From NCBI RefSeq assembly GCF_028640845.1, contig NC_080541.1, forward strand, positions 34,687,935 to 34,751,934: 64,000 nt of DNA, in the 5' to 3' direction. The notes under the pieces were generated by a model. The model had not been told where the DNA came from, did no database searches, and saw only the letters and a list, made by a program, of their open reading frames with translations. This stretch comes from Ahaetulla prasina (Eukaryota; Chordata; Lepidosauria; Squamata; Colubridae). The position numbers and the translations under genes are program-made. Below, one piece after another: positions 55,626 to 64,000 of this stretch. Every line of letters starts with the position of its first letter. Within the stretch, counting starts at the first letter, position 1.

Positions 55626-57365
55626 TACTTGCACATACTTCATTGATCTAATGGGCCATTGATGGATCAACTACAAGATTTTAAAAATGCAGAGCATCCC
55701 ACTGATAAAGATCCCAAGATAAAGTGGTGGACAAAGGAGGGGTTGCAGTTGCCATTAGATTGGAACTCAGCACTGGAGACTATATAATTTGAAGTTCTTA
55801 AATCGGTTCCATTTAGAAAATGACTGTTTGGAATCAAAGCTAGAAAAAAAAAGTAGGTGATACATTCACTATGGGCTAGTAATAGAAGATGAAGGAGAAC
55901 GATGTCATCCCAAGAGTAATGGATGCCCATCATGGCATGGACCAAGTGGAAAGTTTGGATCTGCCCAGAATGAAAGTTGAACCAACATTCTTCAAAAAGA
56001 TTCAAAAGAGAAGAAAAAACAAACAAAAGTTTCTTCTCCAGTATCTGAAGTGGTATAAACACCGGTAATCACTTCCCCAAGCTATGATCCCACATGCTGA
56101 GAAATGTTTTTGAATTAATTGCTTTTGAATTAAAGTCTAGTGTCATTTTCTTTTTGAAGTATTATTCAGCTAAGACAGGTCCATATGATTGGATCAGGTC
56201 ATGTGGCTATATGGTCATGTGTTCCACATAAATGGAACAAGTAAAATTCCATTGATATTTAAAGTTCCTCAGTAGAAGTGAACTTCCAGCTTTTTCCATC
56301 TTTTCTCAGATCATGCTATTTCTAGCATGTGTTATTTCATGCTAACACATCAAGTATGTCACAAGCTATAAGTGATGAAGTCCTATGTGTCTTTTACATG
56401 CATTTTTAAAATAATAGAAAATTGCCATTGCCAATGGCAGTTAGACTGAGCTAATATGACCTTTCTTCAACTCCTTTTCTTTTTATATTTTAGAATCATC
56501 GTAATCATCTAGATTTAAATATCATGTATGAAGTAGCATCACTGTGAGTTGACATGAGCATTGGTGTTCCTCTATTGTGTATTTCAATCTGCTGTGCTCA
56601 AATATCTAAGTGACACTGCTTTCTTTGTATGGTGTATATCGGCTGCCTATATTTCATAATCCTTGGGGAAGAAGCCTTGCCATTCATAGTCAAAGGAAAA
56701 CTTTGAACTTTTCTCTCATATGCTGCTGGTTTTGAAATTAGCTGTGATTTCTCAAGAGAAAGACCCAATTGTCACTGCTGATAGCTCAAAGAAAATCTCA
56801 GCTCAATATCCAGCCATGGTTTGGAGGACAGAAAAATTACAAACAAAATGTAGCCTGCGTGAAAAATAAGGAAAGGACACAGAGTTGGGAAAAAAATGTA
56901 ATGCAGTTTTAAAAACAATCAATACACTCCCTTCATCTTGAATCATGGGCTGAATTGCAATCACTCTACTGTAGACAGATATAAATCAAAAGCCAAGTGT
57001 CTTAAGAGTGCAGAATTGTCTTTTGGAAAGGAAGTGACTGGCATAAGGTCACATGATGGAGAAAAGGGATTTGAATCCTCATTTTTTTAATGACAATCAT
57101 CTCCTTGCAGTAATTACTTGCATCATAAAGAGCTGTATATGTGGACACATACTGTACAGCATTTCTCCCCAATTAGGGCAAAAGGGAGGAATGTCCATTA
57201 GAAAAATTCTATAGAGAAGAAGTTAAATTAATCTTTCTTAGGCTTCAAAAAGACAGCATGGAGGGTAATTTTAGCAACCTCCCCCCCTTTTCCATCCAAT
57301 CTCGTTTATAGCAATATTTTGTATTGTATGTAATGCTGTCTCTGAAAAGGAATGAAACTGTTCCA
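55626..57365. other. No recognised features
   Basis: AT-rich DNA. The 131-codon minus-strand frame (55667-56062) has no recognised family; I regard it as chance. Confidence 0.4.
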
Positions 57366-57485
57366 ATAGAATATTTGTAGCTCAGGACTGAATTGTAGAA
57401 TTCTTGGTACTCTCTGAGCTTGATTGTTTACTTGTAGACATTTCATTACCCAATTAGATATCATCCTGAAACTGTTTATGGAAGG
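57366..57485 (-). mobile_element. Penelope-like terminal sequence
   Basis: On the minus strand: GGATGATATCTAATTGGG, TAATGAAATGTC, TACAAGTAAACAATCAAGC, TCAGAGAGTACCAAG, CAGTCCTGAGCTACAAATAT. It is the same repeat as at 59582, with the CTGATGA box decayed. Confidence 0.5.
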
Positions 57486-59581
57486 ATTGGTGGCACCCAA
57501 CCTGTAGGCTGCCAGTGGTGATCAGTAAAACTTCTGGTCTTCCTAGGAGTAGGGAAATATTGGGTATTAAATCATAGCATCTTATGTGTCTCTCATATAT
57601 CATATTCCATATAACGTTATTATATACCCAATGTGATTTACTTCATAAACATTGTTACATAACACCGTTTTCTCTGGATTTAAGCAGTAGCACTTTTTGC
57701 ATCAAGTCTCTGTGCCAAATCAGCAAAGTTTGTATATTATACAGTCACAATCTCAGAATTAACAAGCTAGAGAAACCATGCAGGGCACAATTCTTTCCAA
57801 CTTCTTACCAGCAATGGCCATATAGATTTTTCGTCTGTATAAGAACATAAGGTATTTCATGTCTGTTTGTGTGTGAGGACTTGTTTACATGATGAACTTT
57901 GTACCTTCTCGCAAGGGACTAGACAGGTTGTATACCTTTATTGTATGTCATCTAGGTATGTTATATGTGACTGTAGATGTCTATATGTGAAGATATAATT
58001 AGGATAAATACATATTGTCTCTGCATGGGTGAGTATCTGCTCTCTTCTTCTGTTGTATGTGTGAGTGTGAGTGTGTGTATCTGTGTAAGTCCAGGGTAGA
58101 CTATACACAGTCTGCTCTGGCCTCCAAGAAGGGGAGACTCAGAATGAGCAGTTGGCTGCTTTCCAAACTGCTGCTCAACAACTTTTCTCCTAGGGATTTA
58201 TTGGCAGGATATTTTCGGGAATGTTTTTCTCTGTAGCCCTGTTCTGGATCCAGCCCATTTTTCGACTTTATCTTTCTTTTATTAGCTTCTCCTGCCACAT
58301 CAGATTTGGTCCTTTCTGTTCTGGTTTCCAAGAATGTTCATACTGAGAGTTCAAAATCTCCTTCCACAATTGCTTTCTAACTTTCCACAAAGTTGCTGGT
58401 GGGAAAATCAATTGATGGCTTTTATTTGGCATCCATCAAGAGAGGGCTTCTCTTAAACCTCTGGTTTATATGATGAACTGTAAAAGCAGTTAATGAAGAA
58501 GTAATAATTTGCATAAAGGACAAGTTTGGGTGATACCCATCCACATACAAAATGGAAATACACTATGAGTTTGAATGTTAGCTTTTAGTCTGGAAAAGAT
58601 TTCAGACTGAATAAAATATCATTTTAAAAATTAACAGTTTCTATTTTTTTTTTTAAAAAAAAGCCAAAAGCAAAATAATAATGGCTGAAATACCAAGAGA
58701 ATAGAGCAATGCTTACAATTATTAGGGACAAAAGAAAGTCATAACAGTTACTACAACCCTATGATTACATGAAGATCTGTAGAAAAGGGACAGCAATGCA
58801 TCGACCATACATATGTAAATTAACAGACAGCAGCCTTTTCATGTAAAAAAAAATATCCGCAGGACATTTTAAATCATCCAAATTTGGGTCCTCTCATTAA
58901 CTCATGGGAGTTAGCCATCTGGCATGCAATATATGATGCCTTTGCTGTTTTTTATTTCTTTATTTATTTCTGAATGAGGCTGCATCCTACAGTATGCTTG
59001 CCATTCCATTCAGTTCATTCTGCATTCATTAACGTCATGTCTGCTACTGGACTGAAACAGAGAAGAATAATATCTGGGGCAGAGAGAGAAGTCATCCTTA
59101 AAAATGTTATTAGAATGTCGGTGACATTGATAGAAGACTACACAATAACCTCTTGCTCAAGCACACTTAGAGAGGGAGAGAGAGATGGGTTCCTCTTTTT
59201 AAACAATGAAGGCAACCACACACAGCTATTGCTTATGGATAGGTAAAGATTTCTGAAACAGTACACATGGGAAGAAGAGTTGTTTAGAGTGCAGAATCAA
59301 ATCTTGTCACACAAAAACTTGTGACTTAGACAATCATTTTCACTGAAAACTTCTTATTTGGTAAACTTCATCAATTAAACAATGGTTAGATAATGTTCCT
59401 CTTAGAGTAATTAAGTCACGACGCAGAACTGGTTGTGTACTACATTATTCAGTTCCATTAGAAATATGAATAAAATCTTGCTTCTTCAGTAAAACTAATG
59501 AGTTAAAATCAAAGTTTATCAGGATTATAAGGCTGCCAAGAAAGGAAGAAGATCTTCATGCATCAGTACCAATAAAGGAGA
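57486..59581. other. No recognised features
   Basis: AT-rich DNA without a recognisable gene or repeat; short open frames near 58101-58331 and 58974-59246 lack domains. Confidence 0.4.
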
Positions 59582-59705
59582 ATATCTGTAGCTCAGGGTT
59601 GAAATGAAGGGTCCTTGTGCTCTCTGAGCTTGCTTGTTTTCTTGCAGATGATTCATTACCCAAACTAGGTAACATCATCAGTGCTAGTAGCGTATTAGAC
59701 CCTGG
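59582..59705 (-). mobile_element. Penelope-like terminal sequence
   Basis: On the minus strand: GCTACTAGCACTGATGATG, TTACCTAGTTTGGG, TAATGAATCATC, TGCAAGAAAACAAGCAAGC, TCAGAGAGCACAAGGACCC, CAACCCTGAGCTACAGATAT. The CTGATGA box (59681-59675) is intact; GAAACGTC of the presumed consensus is GAATCATC here. Confidence 0.55.
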
Positions 59706-59819
59706 GTGTATTATGTATATATAACCTGGAATATATGTTTTGCATTTTGTGTGAGAATTAGGTTATATGTGGATAGGTTTACACTGATATGCAAAGATTT
59801 CAGTTCTCAGAATGCTTCC

Positions 59820-62748
59820 TTTTTTTTGTTTATAAAAATATTTATTTGTTTTAAAACAAAAATACAAACAAACAAACAAACAAACAGTACATTTTCTCTG
59901 AATAGAGTATTGACTGAGTCAAAATTTATATACCTTATAACATAAGTTTTTCCCAAATATAATTTATATATTTCAATTTCTGTCGTAACATTCTTTTTTC
60001 TACTTTATTATTTTTCATCTCTACTTAATATTTAATATATTTTATTTATTTATTTATTTATTTATTTTTGTCATAATAATATATATAAGCATCACATAAA
60101 AAGATTATATACTATATAAACATATATATGAGGAAATATAAGGAAGTATAAGCATATATATATATATAAGAAAAAAACAATAGGACAGGAATGGTAGGCA
60201 CATTTGTGCTCTTATGCATGCCCCTTATAGTCCTCTTAGGAATGGGGTGAGGTCAATAGTAGATAGTTTTTGGTTAAAGCTTTTGGGATTATGAGAAGAG
60301 ACCACAGAGTCAGGTAATGTGTTCCAAGCACTGATAACTCTGTTACAGAAGTCATATTTTCTGCAATGTAGATTGAAACGGTTAACATTAAGTTTAAATC
60401 TATTGGTTGCTCTTGTATTATTGCAATTGAAGCTGAAGTAGTCTTTAACAGGAAAGACATTACAATAGATGATTCTATGAGTTAAATTTAGGTCTTGACG
60501 AAGGCGACGGAGTTCTAAGTTTTCTAAACCTAGGATTTCAAGTCTGGTGGGATAAGGTATTTTGTTGTTTTCAGAGGAGTGGAGAACTCTTCTTGTAAAA
60601 TATTTCTGGACACATTCAATTGCATTGATGTCAGAAATGTGGTATGGGTTCCAGACAGGCGAGCTGTATTCAAGAATTGGCCTAGCAAATGTTTTATATA
60701 CTCTGGTTAGTAGTGTAGTGTTTTTGGAAAAGAAGCTACGTAAGATTAGGTTTACAACTCTTAGAGCCTTTTTTGTGATGTAGTTGCAGTGGGCTTTGGC
60801 ACTTAGATTATTTGATATGATCATTTGATATACTCAATATTACCATCCGCCCTAACCTCCAATCTTAATCTTATTTCATTTCATTATCTTATTTCTCCAT
60901 TTATCACATATATTTCTCAAAATCACCACATTTGTAAATCATCACCATTTTTTCCCTCTTATTTCCTTTATTCTATTGAAACCCTTTAATTTAAACATAG
61001 TCATTTTCATCCTTAGTTTCTATTTTTTTATTGTAGCTTGATACTTCACATTTATCTCTTAATGTCAATTATTTTCTAAGGTGGACCAATTTATCATTTC
61101 TTATTTTCCTGTTAATCATTTTACCATTTACCAAAAACAATATATTTTTTCAGATTTGTTTTTCACACCACCTTTTTCAGATACAAACATTATCTTAATC
61201 ATCTTCTTTTTCTTAATTTCTATTGATATCTTTTTCCATTTCAATTTCATTTCAATTTCCATATCTTAACTCCTTCTAGATACATCATAATAAGATCATA
61301 TTAACCCTTCTACCATTCTTTTTTTATTTCACAATTTATATCATATTCAATTTTTACAATACTGCTTTTAATACAATTCATTTAATTTATATTACAATCA
61401 CAAATATTAATAATAATGCATCTCACTTATTACTAGAGGTATATATCCTATTACCCTTCTCCTTTCCATTAATTACTCATTTTAACAATTTTCTCTTGGT
61501 CCATCCAGCAATCTACCTCTTAAAATTTTCCTCCCTTTATCCCATTCTCTCATTCTCTCAATTTCTTTTTTTTTCTTTTTATAATTATTATATCTTTTCT
61601 TCTGTATCCTTCCTTTGATTTTTAAATCCTTTACTCATCTAGTTTGCCCTAAGTTCCCATCTGATCTATTCCCCTTTTCTCCTCTCACTTTTCTTATTTT
61701 CCCACTGTTGATCTCAGTGTAATCATTTAACCTTTTTGTGCCTAATCTTTTCCCCTTTTCTTTTCTCTCTTGCTTTGTCCTATCCTCTCTATTTTTGCCA
61801 CTGTTATTCCCAGTGTAATCATTAAAAATATTTTCCTCTAGCCTTTTCCCCTTTCTTTTTCTTCCCTTAGTTTGCTTCTTTTTTGTAGGTTGTTTCCTCC
61901 TATTCCTTCTCTTTTTTTCCTTGTTACTCCCAATGTAATCATTTAATTTTTCATCATCAATGTCTTTATCTTAGTGCTGTTTTCTTGCTTTTGTTCTTGG
62001 CCTCTTTATCCAATTGAATATTGGATATTAAATGATACACATATCTTTTTGACCATCTCAATTAGTTCCTGCCACATTCTGGTTTGTTTTTAACTACGAT
62101 TTACAATTTTGTTATTTTCCACCTCCTTTGGTTGTCGAGATCAAACATCCGTCAAACTTCTCACAGCTCTTGTAGGTCAAGGTCACTGTAATTTTTTCAG
62201 GATTTCAAATTGTTTGTTGTAGTGTTTTTCCACCAGCAGATGTCTCTTTCCAATCCACAAGTTTCAAATCAACGAAGTCGCAAAATATCCAATTTATGTA
62301 TTAAATCCACTTATCAAATGCTTTTCAAGTTTCTTCTTTCCCTTCTTAATTTTATATATCCCAAATTCCAGTTTAAAATCCAATTTCAAATCCAACTGAA
62401 AAATTTCCTTTACAGGGGTTTTATATTTTGAATTTTTCTTTATTCTTCCTTCAAAGTTCAAAACTTTTAAAATTATGTCCAATCTTAGTCCAATCAAGAT
62501 TTGTGCAGGAGCGGTGTTTTAGACAGAGTATTGGTACGGGGTGAGTGATTGGCCAACTCACAGGTAAAAAAAAAATATTTGAAAATTTTTAAAAGAAGTC
62601 CTGGTGAGAAAATAGCAGCTAATTGGCATTGGGGAATGTTAATGGAGGGAGAAGAACAAAATGGAAGTTAAAGCACTAAAGCCCAGAATGGAGCTTGATA
62701 TTTGGATTAGAAATTAGTTTTGGAGATATTAAAATTTTTATAAGGAAA
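59820..62748 (-). mobile_element. Long L1-like insertion, antisense, with nested LINE
   Basis: An 11-bp direct repeat AGAATGCTTCC (59809-59819, 62749-62759) may bound it. The left end is T-rich with an AAAC microsatellite, as expected for a 3' end on the minus strand. Most of 60830-62500 is pyrimidine-rich, so purine-rich on the element strand, like L1 non-coding regions. Three diverged units with AGTGTAATCATTT (about 61717, 61813, 61933) form an internal tandem repeat. I cannot recover an L1 ORF2, so family assignment is tentative. Confidence 0.45.
60036..60826 (-). pseudogene. CR1-group LINE 3' fragment, antisense
   Basis: An uninterrupted minus-strand frame (60824-60225, 199 codons) covers NNLSAKAHCNYITKKALRVV, TFARPILEYSSPVWNPYHIS, ECVQKYFTRRVLHSSENNK, ELRRLRQDLNLTHRI and the terminal STIDLTPFLRGL. 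It is the same family as 44708 and 49549 but with no frame break. The 3' UTR and ATTT-rich tail run to about 60036. It is truncated just after the FADD region and nested in the L1-like insertion. Confidence 0.85.
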
Positions 62749-62759
62749 AGAATGCTTCC

Positions 62760-63479
62760 CGATAGGTTTGCTGGCTTGGGAATTCTGGGAGCTGGCTCAC
62801 ACATTGGGAAGATTCATAGACTGATCCAAGGTTTAAAAAAGGACTGTATCCAAGAAAAATTGAAAAGAAAGGAACACTAAGTAAAAAATTCTTATCAGAA
62901 ATCTGAGGTTTTCATCAGGTTCAAGATATGATTCACAGAAGTGCAGGGCACAGAGTCAAGAGCATAATCCAAGTACTACACAAATGTCTCTCAAGACCAT
63001 TAATTGGCTATTTCAATCTTACTTCCTTTTACAAAGGTTCCTTGAAAACTAGGACAAAAATATTGTATGTATCTAAGATATATCAACTTTATTATAGATG
63101 CAGTAGTTATGATTGGCATATAAGCTTGGATAGAAGCCCATCAACCAAGTTTTCATAGATACCCTCATGAATATAGACAACATTTGACATGGGATACATT
63201 CTTGGGTAATCAGGACAATTAAATATGTATCAACAATGGCAATGACAAATTCACTTGAGTCCATCAAGCTATTTAACATGTTAAGTAGATGTACAAAGGA
63301 GGTTAAGGATAATGTTCCTTAACAGGACAGAAGGGACAGAAGGGACAGAAATTCCCTTCATGTCCCACAGGAGAAAATAGAGCCTGTAGGACAGATTTGT
63401 GATTAATGAAATTTTTCCTTCCAAATGCAGAGCAATCAAGAAGTTCCACTTTTTACATTGATACCCTGTCAGAACTAAA
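62760..63479. other. No recognised gene; small GGGACAGAA repeat
   Basis: AT-rich DNA with a triplet of GGACAGAAG-type units at about 63325-63353. Nothing else recognised. Confidence 0.4.
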
Positions 63480-64000
63480 GAGAATACAACGCCCGGCTTA
63501 CCTCAGTGACTCAGCTGTTCTTCGGAACATCGGAATATCAGACTATTGGAAGAACTTCGGAATGTTGGCCGTCTTGTCAACCGCCGGGCTGCTCGGTCTC
63601 CGGGGCCTGATTTTCGATCTTCTCGGTGGCCGAGGGCGAGGTCTTTGACCTCATTGGACTCTCGGCCGCTGAGTATGGAGCCGGAGGATGATGACTGAGC
63701 AGCGGAGGGTGGCGGCCATGTTGGGGTGGCGTGAGGAGATGCCCCAGCTTGTTCCAGCTATTTTTCGACCGTTTTGGCCGTGTAGGATACCAACGGCTGT
63801 GCCCGGAGAACTCCGATATGTCGTGAGCTGGGCCGCAGGTAACATCGGCGGCGGCATGTGGGGCCATCGGGCGGTACTCTCATGGGCCTGGACATCACCC
63901 CCCCCCTCATGGCCCGGAACATCGCGAATATCGACCCCTTCCCTTCCCGCAGTTTGGCTTTGGCCGTGGCCTGCCGTGCTGCAATTACCATTCAGCGGCA
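63480..64000. promoter_or_regulatory. CpG-rich block at the window edge
   Basis: About 40 CpG dinucleotides occur in 520 bases, against near-absence in the rest of the window. Short frames on both strands (63406-63648 plus; 63577-63867 and 63758-63991 minus) lack recognised domains. GGCGGCCATG and CATGGCCCGGAAC contain possible start codons in GC-rich context. It could be a CpG-island promoter with a first exon, or the GC-rich 5' region of a young retroelement. The block is cut by the window end. Confidence 0.4.

Noticed and set aside
55667..56062. 131-codon minus-strand frame as a gene
   Set aside because: No domain, low-complexity hydrophobic stretches and no supporting context.

Overview
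This window reads as a squamate reptile genome, most likely a snake. The evidence is the repeat content: Sauria-type and other tRNA-derived SINEs, BovB (RTE) 3' ends, L2 and CR1 LINE fragments whose tails run into ATTCT or TTATG microsatellites, 5'-truncated L1-like tails, Penelope-like terminal sequences, and a dense set of short hAT-type DNA transposons. I found no host protein-coding exon, genuine tRNA or rRNA gene that I could support. The window looks like intergenic or intronic DNA. Nearly all long open frames are LINE reverse-transcriptase remnants or lie inside repeats.

Layout. 1-1196 is unremarkable AT-rich DNA. 1197-3212 is one hAT-type element, bounded by a perfect 8-bp duplication, that has swallowed a SINE and an L2 LINE; it sits against a BovB tail. 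3575-9120 holds a Penelope-like terminal pair, a small hAT element, an antisense L2, a CR1, nested hAT elements and a long degraded antisense CR1/L3. 9121-12194 is nearly repeat-free. 12195-19525 carries SINEs, a hAT-in-SINE insertion, pogo/Tigger-like elements and a hAT-in-CR1 insertion. 19526-26385 is mostly unique AT-rich DNA with possible conserved noncoding segments. 26386-30456 is a repeat cluster including an L1 tail with a 17-bp target duplication. 33335-34036 is a solo LTR inside a SINE. 36939-41930 holds more hAT elements, BovB and a LINE tail. 44095-52649 contains two large CR1-group reverse-transcriptase pseudogenes, one nested in an ordinary CR1, plus a long TTATG array. 53889-54772 is a solo LTR inside a hAT element with both target duplications intact. 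54778-59705 holds Penelope-like remnants and unique DNA. 59820-62748 is a long antisense L1-like insertion carrying a nested CR1-group copy. The last ~500 bases are strikingly CpG-rich.

How the parts relate. Autonomous LINEs (CR1, L2, BovB, L1) supply the 3' tails that the SINEs borrow. hAT elements with CAG...CTG termini have repeatedly inserted into those SINEs and LINEs and into one another, so target duplications give a readable order of events. The most unusual signal is a family of short Penelope-like sequences at seven loci that share a hammerhead-ribozyme-like core. One locus is a tandem pair and another a head-to-head inverted pair.
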